Shown: positions 1 through 7,624, counted from the first letter of the stretch. The stretch: 10,954 bases of DNA from JAUILA01 sp964563925 (GCA_964563925.1 CAZLZD010000086.1:1-10954); one strand, 5' to 3'. The notes: a model not told the origin generated them from the letters alone. A program made the numbers and translations.

Positions 1-841
1 CCATTGTCACCGGGGTAAAGTCTGCCGATAACGCCTCCTCCTTCATGGCCTCCAGGGTGGTGCCGCTGTTCACCATCCATTCGTTGACCTGGTCATGCGT
101 GATCCAGCCCTCCATTTTAAGTTCGGGTATATCTCCCTCTTTCTTCACATCGATCTGCACCGCCGAATTTCCACCGGAAACCACTTCCCAGCCGTAGCCG
201 GCAGGACCTGTTTCATGGATCACCAGTGCCCCGGCTGCACCCTGGCGGGCAGCCTCCTCGAATTTGTATGTCCACCGGCCGTAATACGTCATCGCATTGC
301 CGGTAAACAGGCTGTCGTTCTGGGTGGCGTAACCGGGATCGTTGACCAGAATAAGCACCGTTTTCCCTTCCACATCCAGGCCTTCGTAATCATTCCAGTC
401 GTATTCCGGTGCCACAATACCGTAACCCACGAACACGACCTCTGAATTCTCCAGTGCCACCTCCGGCTCGGTCAGCGGGGTCCAGGCCATGTAATCCTGC
501 TGGTAGGCCAGGGTCTGGGATTCTCCCCCGAAGCTGACGGTGAGGTCACCCTCCGGCCGGGAGGTCACCTTCACCAGTGGCACTTCCTGGAAGTAGCTGT
601 CGCCATTGCCCGGCTGTACGCCCAGTGCTTCGAATTGCTCTTTCAGATAATTAATAGTCTTCACCTCGCCCGGGGTGGAGGGGGCCCGTCCCTCGAATTC
701 ATCCGAGGCCAGCACCTCGATGTGTTGCGCCAGGGTTTCCTGTGAGATGATTGATTCATCAGCTTGTTCGGCTTCCTGATTGCCGGAACAGGCAGCCAGG
801 ACAAGAACAGGGATCAGGGCGAGTTTAGTAACGTAATTCAT
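1..841 (-). CDS. M28 family metallopeptidase, exported lipoprotein with PA domain (partial, C-terminus outside window)
   Basis: Reading leftward from ATG 839-841 gives 280 residues without a stop up to the window edge. The start is fixed by a lipoprotein signal peptide: hydrophobic segment LALIPVLVLAAC with lipobox LAAC, so Cys18 would be lipidated. A helical segment at about 33-75 with LASDEFEGR at 44-52 is the usual N-terminal signature of Bacteroidota M28 aminopeptidases. Residues about 130-245 (VVFVGYGI at 135-142, then VEGKTVLILVNDPG, then AARQGAAGALVIHE) match a PA (protease-associated) domain inserted before the zinc site. The zinc ligands and catalytic Glu of M28 lie beyond the window, so activity cannot be judged. 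The family removes N-terminal amino acids from peptides with two zinc ions; here it would be membrane-anchored outside the cytoplasm. It is followed upstream by an RDD gene on the same strand at about 200 nt, too far for obvious co-transcription. Family assignment is firm; substrate is unknown. Confidence 0.9.
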   Translation of the reverse strand, partial: MNYVTKLALIPVLVLAACSGNQEAEQADESIISQETLAQHIEVLASDEFEGRAPSTPGEVKTINYLKEQFEALGVQPGNGDSYFQEVPLVKVTSRPEGDLTVSFGGESQTLAYQQDYMAWTPLTEPEVALENSEVVFVGYGIVAPEYDWNDYEGLDVEGKTVLILVNDPGYATQNDSLFTGNAMTYYGRWTYKFEEAARQGAAGALVIHETGPAGYGWEVVSGGNSAVQIDVKKEGDIPELKMEGWITHDQVNEWMVNSGTTLEAMKEEALSADFTPVTM

Positions 842-871
842 AGTAGTATCAAGTTGGAGAATAGTTCAACC

Positions 872-879
872 GAAAGATA
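872..879 (-). promoter_or_regulatory. Candidate Bacteroidota -7 element for the M28 gene
   Basis: On the minus strand these bases read TATCTTTC, matching five of the six fixed positions of the Bacteroidota -7 consensus TAnnTTTG. It would place the transcription start near 868 and give a leader of about 27 nt before the ATG at 841. I see no good TTTG -33 partner at the usual spacing, so this is only a candidate. Confidence 0.3.
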
Positions 880-1038
880 GGAAGAATGTAGGATATGGCC
901 ATCGAGGTGGGCAGGCGTGAGAAGGTGATATCGGCGGATAAACCGATCTGATTAAACATACTAGTAGGAAATGACGGGTTAGCAGGCACGCTGTACCAAC
1001 CCCGACTTCCGACAGGGCAGCCTCAGAATAAAGGATGT

Positions 1039-1587
1039 TCACGTTATAATTGCCGCAATATTCTCATCCAAAAATGTGGTATTCCGGCAGGTCGGACAGG
1101 AGAAACTCCTTTTGACGGATTCCTTCGGTGTGAGTTTTAAATCCTCCCCGCAAAATTGACAAGCCACATTCTCCGCACCTACCACCACGGTTTTGGCTAC
1201 CAGGTCACCGATCCGCTGCCGGTGGTCATTATTCTTTACGATTATGTATGCCAAGAGCCCGAAGAAGATAAAATCAAGCCAGTCAAAAAAGCGGCGTTTG
1301 AACGCTGTGCCAAACCCGATGTTCCGGCCGTATTCATCGACTACCTTGATCCCGGCCAGGTAATGACCTAAAGTCTGTCCGCCAAGGCTCTCGGTAAATG
1401 GAAAATAAAAGAACCAGAAAGTTGGGGCAACCAGGGCCGGAAAACCGGTGACGGAATAACCCCCTTCATCATTTGGCTGGCCGAAGGCATATACGTAAAG
1501 AAAAAACAGGACATAATAAATCCCATAATCTACGATGGTGGCATATACCCGCTGCTCAATATTATTACCGGCCGCAATTTTCTTCAT
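1039..1587 (-). CDS. RDD family membrane protein with C-terminal zinc-ribbon-like tail
   Basis: This 182-residue protein shows the RDD pattern: Arg13 and Asp20 at the edge of the first membrane helix (about 18-36), a second helix at about 48-67, the conserved block GQTLGHYLAGIKVVDEYG (70-87), RRFFDWLDF with a third helix at about 101-117, and HRQRIGDLVAKTVVV (122-136). RDD proteins are small integral membrane proteins; some act in Na+/H+ exchange, but most have no known role. After the last RDD element come two CxxC pairs (C143/C146 and C164/C167, 17 residues apart), which look like a rubredoxin- or zinc-ribbon-type metal site on a cytoplasmic tail. The ATG at 1585-1587 follows the stop of the upstream DUF6090-like gene by 30 nt on the same strand, so the two may be co-transcribed. 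RDD assignment is firm; metal binding is inferred. Confidence 0.85.
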   Translation of the reverse strand: MKKIAAGNNIEQRVYATIVDYGIYYVLFFLYVYAFGQPNDEGGYSVTGFPALVAPTFWFFYFPFTESLGGQTLGHYLAGIKVVDEYGRNIGFGTAFKRRFFDWLDFIFFGLLAYIIVKNNDHRQRIGDLVAKTVVVGAENVACQFCGEDLKLTPKESVKRSFSCPTCRNTTFLDENIAAIIT

Positions 1588-1617
1588 GAGTCATTAAATT
1601 ATTGGCAAAATTTTAAA

Positions 1618-2331
1618 TCAACGTTCCAGTTCCTCCCGGAGCAGCGCCAGGATCATGGCATTCTGTTCTATGGAAGAATTTAAATTTCTCAGGTAGAAAT
1701 TGGAATCATTAAGGACATAATCCAGTGCCACCCAAATCGCCGGATTCGTCCGGAGGGTGGCGAAATCCACCGGTTCGGAAGAACCCGACCAGGAAAATGA
1801 CTTAAAATAGACCGGGTAAATATTCTCGCGCCAGTAAATACCCATGCTGTATCGCAGGTTGACCTCCTTCATGTTATTCATTGTAAAGTAATAATCATCA
1901 ATGGCCATGCGCAGTGAGTCATTAGTCATCAGCGACAACAGCGGCTCCCGCACCGATTCATAGGTGGCCCGCTCTATCTCAAAGGCATAATAAAAAGATA
2001 CCTGCGAGAACATAATCCCAATACTGTCGCTATAGGGCAGGTCGGTCGGGAGAATGGACTTCAGCGAAACAGCACTACTTCTCTGGCGGAGTATGGATTG
2101 CCTTGATCGAATCATATACAACGAATCTTCCCGTATATCCCGCTCAATCTCTGTCAGGGCCTTGGCCAAATCTTCGCGGTACTTAGACCGCTCGTTCCAG
2201 TTATTGAGCTGGATGGCGATCATGATCCCGATCACCACCAGGAAGATCTCCCCGATGGCGTAGGCCAGGTAACGCGTGATGCGGTTCTCGGTGAGCAGGC
2301 GACGGCGAACCTTTCGCAGGAATGTGAGCAT
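1618..2331 (-). CDS. DUF6090-like single-pass membrane protein
   Basis: The proposed start is ATG 2329-2331, giving 237 residues. The N-terminus MLTFLRKVRRRLLTEN followed by TRYLAYAIGE, the helix IFLVVIGIMIAIQLNNW (about 28-45) and then NERSK is the highly characteristic opening of the DUF6090 proteins common in Bacteroidota. The rest is a soluble, mostly helical domain with many charged residues, and its end (FYLRNLNSSIEQNAMILALLREE) resembles the usual C-terminus of the group. The open frame continues upstream to the gap, but the family start supports 2331, and the 33 bases before it are AT-rich leader sequence. Function is unknown for the family; the positive N-terminus suggests one helix with a large domain on the far side of the membrane. 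It stands 30 nt before the RDD gene. Confidence 0.8.
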   Translation of the reverse strand: MLTFLRKVRRRLLTENRITRYLAYAIGEIFLVVIGIMIAIQLNNWNERSKYREDLAKALTEIERDIREDSLYMIRSRQSILRQRSSAVSLKSILPTDLPYSDSIGIMFSQVSFYYAFEIERATYESVREPLLSLMTNDSLRMAIDDYYFTMNNMKEVNLRYSMGIYWRENIYPVYFKSFSWSGSSEPVDFATLRTNPAIWVALDYVLNDSNFYLRNLNSSIEQNAMILALLREELER

Positions 2332-2364
2332 GAATAACGTTGAAATGAAACGATAATATAAGAA

Positions 2365-2464
2365 NNNNNNNNNNNNNNNNNNNNNNNNNNNNNNNNNNNN
2401 NNNNNNNNNNNNNNNNNNNNNNNNNNNNNNNNNNNNNNNNNNNNNNNNNNNNNNNNNNNNNNNN
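2365..2464. other. Assembly gap (100 N)
   Basis: Exactly 100 N. The equal length of this and the other gap points to a fixed placeholder of unknown true size. It removes the 3' end of the DUF308-like gene and the upstream region of the DUF6090-like gene. The apparently continuous frame across it is coincidental (one chance in three) and does not show a fusion protein. Confidence 0.98.
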
Positions 2465-2916
2465 CCCCCGATCACCATGATCACACCGGGAAGTAAAATG
2501 AACATGCCGGCCATGCCCATAAAGCCGGCCATGCTGATCCCACCCCGAAAAAACAGGATCCCGCCAAACAGGACCATCACCACCCCGACGATCAGGACGA
2601 GAAAGACCACGACACCGGGGCGTCTGAGCCGGGCCAGATGTCCGATCCCTGAAGCCATTAACCAGGCGCCGGTTATCTGGATCATCAACCCGATAGAATC
2701 AATTAATCCAGCCCAGAGACAAAGTACCAATACCAGATCAAAAACCGCCTCAAAGACATGAACCTTGCTTCTGATGAATAGTAAAATACCTGCATCAGCG
2801 GTCAGAAAGAGTGAAAAATACAGGATCAGATCCTCCAGCGGATAAACCGGTCCGCCGTTTCGCAAAAGGAAAACGCCTATAAGAATAAAGAGCAAACCAC
2901 GGAGGACATAGACCAT
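2465..2916 (-). CDS. DUF308/HdeD-like multi-pass membrane protein (partial, 3' end in gap)
   Basis: From ATG 2914-2916, 150 residues can be read before the gap. Almost all are hydrophobic, forming about five membrane helices (roughly 5-20, 28-47, 54-72, 74-90, 102-123) and the start of a sixth, with short Arg/Lys-rich loops (IRSK, ARLRRPG). The repeated pattern of GLLFILIGVFLL and VGVVMVLFGGILFF, each beginning a helix pair, resembles the internal repeats of the DUF308/HdeD family, whose members are about 180-200 residues, so perhaps 30-50 residues are missing. HdeD in enterobacteria is linked to acid resistance, but most relatives have no assigned function and I would not transfer it. The gene faces away from the P1 peptidase gene across a 105-nt region. 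The family call is moderate because few specific residues are conserved. Confidence 0.55.
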
Positions 2917-3021
2917 GAATATAAAATACGCCTTATAAGCTAAATTCTAAAGATTGTCAATAAAAACCCCGGCACTTGAACTAAAAAGACACTATCTTAT
3001 GAACAAATCAACCATTTACCC
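2917..3021. promoter_or_regulatory. Divergent intergenic region between the DUF308-like and P1 peptidase genes
   Basis: This 105-nt AT-rich stretch must hold promoters for both divergent genes. On the plus strand TATCTTAT (2993-3000) matches four of six fixed positions of the Bacteroidota -7 consensus and lies about 22 nt before the peptidase ATG; no clear TTTG -33 box is seen. TTGTCAAT at 2954-2961 is the same 8-mer as found before the S12 hydrolase gene. All of this is suggestive only. Confidence 0.3.
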
Positions 3022-4494
3022 ATGCCCCTATTCACGCTCCGTCTCAGTCACCGTTTGCTTCGCAATCACATCCTGATTCTCATTCTCATTTTCCCTCTCC
3101 TCCTGCCATTCACCGCATTCTCCCAGCGCGCCCGTGACCTGGGCATCCCCTTTAAGGGAGTGCCGGGAGAATATAACGCCATCACGGACGTGCCCGGCAT
3201 CGAGGTCGGGCACAGCACCATCATTCGCGGGGAAGGTGATCTCGTCATCGGCGAGGGGCCCGTCCGGACCGGCGTCACCGCCATCTTTCCGCGCGGAAAG
3301 AAATTCAGCCCCGTCTACGCCAACTGGTACAGCCTCAACGGCAATGGCGAAATGACCGGCACCACCTGGATCACCGAATCCGGTTTCCTTGAAACTCCCA
3401 TCATGATCACCAATACCAACAGCGTGGGCGTGGTCCGTGATGCGGTGCTGAAATGGTATATGGATACCGGCTGGTACGGCGATGATGTCCTCTGGTACAC
3501 CTACCCGGTGGTGGCCGAAACCTATGACGGCATTCTCAATGACATCTATGGATTTCATGTAAAGGAGGAGAATGTCCGCGAGGCGATCGATAATGCGAAA
3601 GGCGGACCGGTCATGGAAGGTAATGTAGGGGGCGGCACCGGTATGATGACATTGGGTTTTAAAGGGGGCATAGGCACCTCCTCGCGCAAAGTGGCCATCG
3701 GCAATACGATCTACACGCTCGGCGTGCTGGTTCAGTCCAACTTCGGCGGGTTCGGCAAACTGGTCATTGCCGGGGTGCCGGTCGGACAGGAACTGGTGAA
3801 TACCTGGGGGATGAAGCTGGAGCGATTGCCGCTTGACCGGAAAGAAGGCGACGGATCCATCATCGTGGTCGTTGCCACGGATGCCCCGCTCCTGCCCCAT
3901 CAGCTGAAGCGCATCGCGCAACGGGTTCCGCTCGGTATCGGGAATGTGGGCGGATATGGGGAAAATGGTTCAGGGGATATTTTCATTGCTTTTTCGACCG
4001 CCAATGAAGGGGCGTTTGACCGGGAGAATGAAGTGCAGGTGACCAGCCTGCCCAATGACATGATCTCACCATTGTTCCTGGCCACCGCACATGCTACAGA
4101 AGAGGCCATCATCAACGCCATGATCGCCGCCGAGACGATGGAAGGGGCGTGGGGCAATACAAGCTATGAATTACCGGAAGAGAAGGTACAGGAAGTACTC
4201 AGGAAAAACAACCGCCTGGTGGAGCCCGAATGGGTCACCCCCGAAGTACTTGCGCGTTATACTGGAAAATATGAGATCGAAAACATGGGTTCCATAGAAA
4301 TAATACACGCTGATCATGGACTGATCCTGACTGGTTCGGCCGTGGAGAATACGATCCATTACCTCAGTCCGGCTGGTGACCACCTGTTCCGTTCCGAACC
4401 CAACTTTATGATGATCCGGTTCGAGGAAAAAGATGGAAAGGTCACCGGACTCACCAGCCTGAAAACCGGCACAAAGGCGGAAAAGGTGGAGTAG
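3022..4494 (+). CDS. Exported P1 family (DmpA/S58) autoprocessing aminopeptidase with C-terminal extra domain
   Basis: The protein is 490 residues. Residues 1-34 form a signal peptide (basic start, ILILILIFPLLLPF core, cleavage likely at AFS|Q), which supports the ATG at 3022. Residues 36 to about 395 are a complete P1/DmpA domain: GVPGEYNAITDVPGIEVGHS near the start, GNVGGGTGM in the middle, and GDGSIIVVVATDAPL at the processing site. Spacing to DmpA of Ochrobactrum anthropi lets the catalytic residues be placed: Glu166 and Tyr168 (AETYDG), Asn240 (VQSNFG), nucleophile Ser279 after Gly278, and Ser317/Asp319 (GSGDIF). DmpA cleaves itself between this Gly and Ser and then acts as an L-aminopeptidase/D-esterase/D-amidase, so this one should do the same outside the cytoplasm. 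From about 404 to 490 there is an added domain (ARYTGKYEI, then short beta strands, then RFEEKDGKVTGLTSL) resembling DUF3471/Pab87-type C-terminal domains of serine hydrolases. The gene seems monocistronic. Confidence 0.92.
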   Translation: MPLFTLRLSHRLLRNHILILILIFPLLLPFTAFSQRARDLGIPFKGVPGEYNAITDVPGIEVGHSTIIRGEGDLVIGEGPVRTGVTAIFPRGKKFSPVYANWYSLNGNGEMTGTTWITESGFLETPIMITNTNSVGVVRDAVLKWYMDTGWYGDDVLWYTYPVVAETYDGILNDIYGFHVKEENVREAIDNAKGGPVMEGNVGGGTGMMTLGFKGGIGTSSRKVAIGNTIYTLGVLVQSNFGGFGKLVIAGVPVGQELVNTWGMKLERLPLDRKEGDGSIIVVVATDAPLLPHQLKRIAQRVPLGIGNVGGYGENGSGDIFIAFSTANEGAFDRENEVQVTSLPNDMISPLFLATAHATEEAIINAMIAAETMEGAWGNTSYELPEEKVQEVLRKNNRLVEPEWVTPEVLARYTGKYEIENMGSIEIIHADHGLILTGSAVENTIHYLSPAGDHLFRSEPNFMMIRFEEKDGKVTGLTSLKTGTKAEKVE

Positions 4495-4512
4495 GCCCAT
4501 TTCGCCGCTGAT

Positions 4513-4587
4513 GTCATCCTGAACATTTTTTAACGGCGTCATCCTGAAAAATATCCGGGCCAGGACTTGATCCGGGACGGGATGACG
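4513..4587. repeat. Palindromic REP-like intergenic repeat
   Basis: GTCATCCTGA occurs twice in direct orientation (4513-4522 and 4538-4547). The second copy is the left arm of an inverted repeat: CGTCATCC at 4537-4544 pairs with GGATGACG at 4580-4587. Between the arms are two copies of ATCCGGG (4553-4559 and 4570-4576) around CAGGACTTGATCC, which is close to the GTCATCC...CTTGATCCGGGAT...GATGAC type of mobile palindrome scattered through many bacterial genomes. The RNA would fold into a long hairpin and may also limit read-through from the peptidase gene into padR. There is no T-tract after the right arm, so it is not a classic intrinsic terminator. Confidence 0.6.
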
Positions 4588-4659
4588 TACCGTATACCCG
4601 GAAAACCATTCCCAAACAAAAAAAATCCTCCCCTCCGCAACCCTTTCAAAAATTACCCG

Positions 4660-4667
4660 TTAATTTG
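4660..4667 (+). promoter_or_regulatory. Candidate -7 element for the PadR-permease operon
   Basis: TTAATTTG matches five of six fixed positions of the Bacteroidota -7 consensus TAnnTTTG. The start of transcription would fall near 4674, with a leader of about 18 nt to the ATG at 4692 that includes a weak AAGG (4681-4684) at ribosome-binding distance. No convincing -33 box is seen. If PadR autoregulates, as is usual for the family, its operator would be expected here, but I see no clear dyad. Confidence 0.3.
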
Positions 4668-4691
4668 CTTAACAAAATATAAGGTTATACA

Positions 4692-5024
4692 ATGTCAAAA
4701 GAATTTCTCGGAGAATTTGAAGAGATCGTGATCACCATGGTGGCCGCCCTGCAACAGGAGGCCTACGGTGCCATGATCGCAGAAGAAATTGAAAATCGTC
4801 TCGATCGTTCTGTCAAGCTCAGCGCGGTCCATGTCACGTTGTACCGGCTGCAGGACAAGGGCCTGATCGATTCCCACATGGGCGGGGGCACCACCGAGCG
4901 AGGCGGACGCAGAAAACGCCTCTACACGGTGACAGATGCGGGCATGGCCATGCTCCGGGACCTCCAGGAGAAACGCCTGACGCTATGGAAAATGGTGCCA
5001 CAGCTTAAACTATCGGAGTCATGA
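4692..5024 (+). CDS. PadR family transcriptional regulator
   Basis: This 110-residue protein is a one-domain PadR winged helix of the short type. The first helix carries LGEFEEIVITMVAAL; AYGAMIAEEIENR forms the next helix; VHVTLYRLQDKGLI (46-59) is the recognition helix with the typical TLYRLQDKG motif; and GGGTTERGGRRKRLYTVTDAG is the beta wing, where RGGR and the Y-x-(V/L)-T-x-x-G end are diagnostic. A short C-terminal helix would serve dimerisation. PadR proteins are mostly repressors of adjacent genes that release DNA on ligand binding. The stop codon overlaps the start of the permease gene by 4 nt (ATGA, 5021-5024), so the two are translationally coupled, and the permease is the obvious target. 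This pairing is widespread in Bacteroidota; the signal sensed is not known. Confidence 0.93.
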   Translation: MSKEFLGEFEEIVITMVAALQQEAYGAMIAEEIENRLDRSVKLSAVHVTLYRLQDKGLIDSHMGGGTTERGGRRKRLYTVTDAGMAMLRDLQEKRLTLWKMVPQLKLSES

Positions 5025-7624
5025 GCGAAAATCAAATTCACGAACTCCCCGGGTTTATTCGCTGGTTCCTTCGTCTGGTATGCCCGGAAATGCTTTTTGA
5101 AGAAATTGAAGGTGACCTTATCCAGCGATACAATGACAAGCGTCAGACACAAGGTGCCTTCAGGGCAGGGATCGGACTTTTCTATAATACCCTTTTGTAT
5201 GTCCGTCCGGGTATCTTATTTCGGAATCGTATCCGTTCGCTGTTGTCGGTCGAACTCATGTTCAATTACATGAAGACCACTACACGCGTTATGTTGCGGA
5301 ACAAGATGTTCACGTTTATCAATGTATCCGGACTTACCCTGGGAATAACAGGTGCGGTTTTCCTGTTTATCGCGATTGCGGATGAACTTTCGTTCGATAC
5401 GTTCCACCCGGATGCCGAGCGGATTTATACCGGGTATAATCGTACCGTGATAAATGGTGATATTCAATGCTGGGGCTCCACACCCCGCATCCTTGCTCCC
5501 ACCCTGCGTGAGGAATATCCGGGGGTGGAACAGGCCATCAGTGTGGCACAATGGGGAAGCCCCTACCTGCTTCAGTCAGAAAAAGAGAAACTGACCAATG
5601 ATCAGGGTATCTTTACGGAACCAGGATTCCTTCAGATATTTGATTTTCCGTTATTGCACGGTGATCCGTCCCGCGCGTTGGAGTCTCCCTCCTCCATTGT
5701 ACTCAGCAGGGAACTGGCACAACAGCTTTTCTTTGATGGCAACGCCCTCGGAGAAACCGTGTCGATTTCAGATTCCGGCTATGATTTCGATTTTACGGTA
5801 ACGGGAATCCTTAATGATCTCCCGGGCAACACCATGTTCAGGTTTGACTATATCCTGCCCTTTTCTTTCCTGGAGAATCTGGAGGGACCCGATGAGAACT
5901 GGCTGAATAATTCGGTGTACACGTTTGTGAAGCTGGATGAATCAACTTCTGTTGAAAGTATGAATGAGAGCCTGGCAGGCATTATTCAGCGGCGCACAAA
6001 TGACCTGAAAGACCCGGAGATATTCCTGTATCCTCTTACACGGATGCACCTGTACGGTCAGTTTGAAAATGGCGTGGAATCCGGAGGCCGGATGACGGTA
6101 CAGAAAATGATCTTCCTGTTGGGCATTCTCCTGCTGGTCATTGCCTCCATCAATTTTATAAACCTGAGCACTGCCCGCGCGGCGCAACGTGCCCGGGAAA
6201 TAGGGGTTCGAAAAGTAAATGGCGCACCCCGATCGGCACTTATTGCGCAATTTCTCACTGAATCCCATATTCTTACCCTGATTGCGTATGCGTTCGGAAT
6301 CATGCTGGTCTATTTCCTTATGCCTGGTTTCAACCTACTGTTCAATAAGCAATTGGAAGTGCCATTTGACGCAGGTTGGTTCTGGGGGATGTCAGCATTG
6401 ATCATCATTAGCCTGGGGATGCTGGCCGGAACCTATCCGGCCCTGGCGCTCTCGTCGTTCCGGCCGACAATTATCTTCCAGAAAACCGTTTCCGCACTGG
6501 GTGGCTCGTTCCGTAAAGGACTGGTTATTCTTCAGTTTGGATTTGCCGTCACAATGATTTTTTCGGTAGTGGTAATCCACAAACAGATCCAGTATGTACA
6601 GGAGCGCCAGGCTGGGTATGACAAGGATCGGCTCATCACACATACCGTCCCCGGAAACCTGAACAAATCGGCGGAAGCCTACCGGAATGAACTTCTCGAA
6701 TCCGGGATTGCAAGTTCCGTATCGTTTACTGCTTCAAAAATCACGGAAGACTGGTCGAGTACCTACAGTATGGAATGGCCAGGCAAAGAGGAGGATGAAC
6801 GTATAACGGTCAACCGCTATGTGGTTGATGATTACCTGGTGGAAACCGCCGGACTGAACATCGTTATGGGCCGTAACCTGGACTTTGCAACCTATCCGTC
6901 TGATTCGACCGGTGCACTGATCAACGAAGCCGCAGTACGTGAGATGGGACTGGAAGATCCGATCGGGGCTGTCATCCAGGACGATGCGCGCCGGCTGACC
7001 GTGGTGGGGGTCATTGAGGACTTCGTCTTGAAATCCCCGATGCAGAAAATCGAACCCATCCTGCTCATACCCAACCTGTACTGGAAAAATATCGTGAACA
7101 TTCGCCTGGCACCTTCGGAAGATTTACGTGAGTCACTGACCCAGGTAGCCGAAATCTACCAAAAATTCGAACCCGACTACCCGTTTGAATACGAATTTGT
7201 GGATGAAGTGTACGCGCGGAAGTTTAACGCTATGAAAAAGACAGAAAAGATCTCTCAAATGGCCGGGGTGATTGTCATCCTGATTGCCTGCCTCGGATTA
7301 TACGGGCTGACGCTCTACGTCATCCAGCAACGTTTGCAGGAAGTCAGTATAAGAAGAGTATTTGGTGGATCCGTAGCGTCCATTATGCGACTGCTGGCCT
7401 GGCGTTCTCTCAGTCCGATCCTGTGGGCGATTCTGATTTTCATTCCGTGGGGTTGGTTTTCCATGCGCTGGTGGCTTAATTCCTTTGATTACCATATCGA
7501 TCTCCAGGTTTCCCATGTGCTGATCACCGGGGCGATACTCATTGCTATGAGTTTGATGACCGTGATCTTCCAGATCTGGCGAACATCCACCGTGAACCCG
7601 GCCGAAGTCCTGAAGCGGGAGTAA
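5021..7624 (+). CDS. FtsX/MacB-type ABC transporter permease with N-terminal permease prefix domain
   Basis: The protein has 867 residues. Residues 1 to about 70 (FLRLVCPEMLFEEIEGDLIQRY, then a hydrophobic part ending in VRPGILFRNR) match the short prefix domain found before permeases that are encoded next to PadR regulators. Then follow two MacB/FtsX units. Unit one has helix about 98-120, a periplasmic MacB-like domain at about 121-360 and helices about 363-383, 411-436 and 455-478, with the coupling motif AREIGVRKVNGA (391-402). Unit two has helix about 498-520, a second extracytoplasmic domain at 521-745, and helices about 747-768, 793-815 and 831-851, with RLQEVSIRRVFGG (771-783). Such proteins normally need an ATPase and act in mechanical transmission or export of lipids, peptides or drugs. 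No ATPase gene is present here, so the partner must be elsewhere or absent. The substrate is unknown. ATG 5021 is set by the overlap with padR. Confidence 0.93.
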   Translation: MSENQIHELPGFIRWFLRLVCPEMLFEEIEGDLIQRYNDKRQTQGAFRAGIGLFYNTLLYVRPGILFRNRIRSLLSVELMFNYMKTTTRVMLRNKMFTFINVSGLTLGITGAVFLFIAIADELSFDTFHPDAERIYTGYNRTVINGDIQCWGSTPRILAPTLREEYPGVEQAISVAQWGSPYLLQSEKEKLTNDQGIFTEPGFLQIFDFPLLHGDPSRALESPSSIVLSRELAQQLFFDGNALGETVSISDSGYDFDFTVTGILNDLPGNTMFRFDYILPFSFLENLEGPDENWLNNSVYTFVKLDESTSVESMNESLAGIIQRRTNDLKDPEIFLYPLTRMHLYGQFENGVESGGRMTVQKMIFLLGILLLVIASINFINLSTARAAQRAREIGVRKVNGAPRSALIAQFLTESHILTLIAYAFGIMLVYFLMPGFNLLFNKQLEVPFDAGWFWGMSALIIISLGMLAGTYPALALSSFRPTIIFQKTVSALGGSFRKGLVILQFGFAVTMIFSVVVIHKQIQYVQERQAGYDKDRLITHTVPGNLNKSAEAYRNELLESGIASSVSFTASKITEDWSSTYSMEWPGKEEDERITVNRYVVDDYLVETAGLNIVMGRNLDFATYPSDSTGALINEAAVREMGLEDPIGAVIQDDARRLTVVGVIEDFVLKSPMQKIEPILLIPNLYWKNIVNIRLAPSEDLRESLTQVAEIYQKFEPDYPFEYEFVDEVYARKFNAMKKTEKISQMAGVIVILIACLGLYGLTLYVIQQRLQEVSIRRVFGGSVASIMRLLAWRSLSPILWAILIFIPWGWFSMRWWLNSFDYHIDLQVSHVLITGAILIAMSLMTVIFQIWRTSTVNPAEVLKRE

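Noticed and set aside
95..445. Plus-strand open frame of 116 residues opposite the M28 gene
   Set aside because: It is antisense to a clear lipoprotein peptidase, and its translation has no recognisable domain.
930..947. ATCGG/CCGAT dyad between the M28 and RDD genes
   Set aside because: A 5-bp stem without a T-tract on either strand is expected by chance in a region of this length.
1618..2916. One 432-residue minus-strand protein spanning the first gap
   Set aside because: The C-terminal part begins with the characteristic DUF6090 N-terminus at 2331 and the N-terminal part is a separate multi-pass membrane protein; the shared frame runs through placeholder N.
3028..3921. Long minus-strand open frame opposite the P1 peptidase gene (297 residues)
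   Set aside because: It lies wholly within a gene with all catalytic residues of its family, and its translation is rich in His, Asp and Gly in the manner of an antisense frame.
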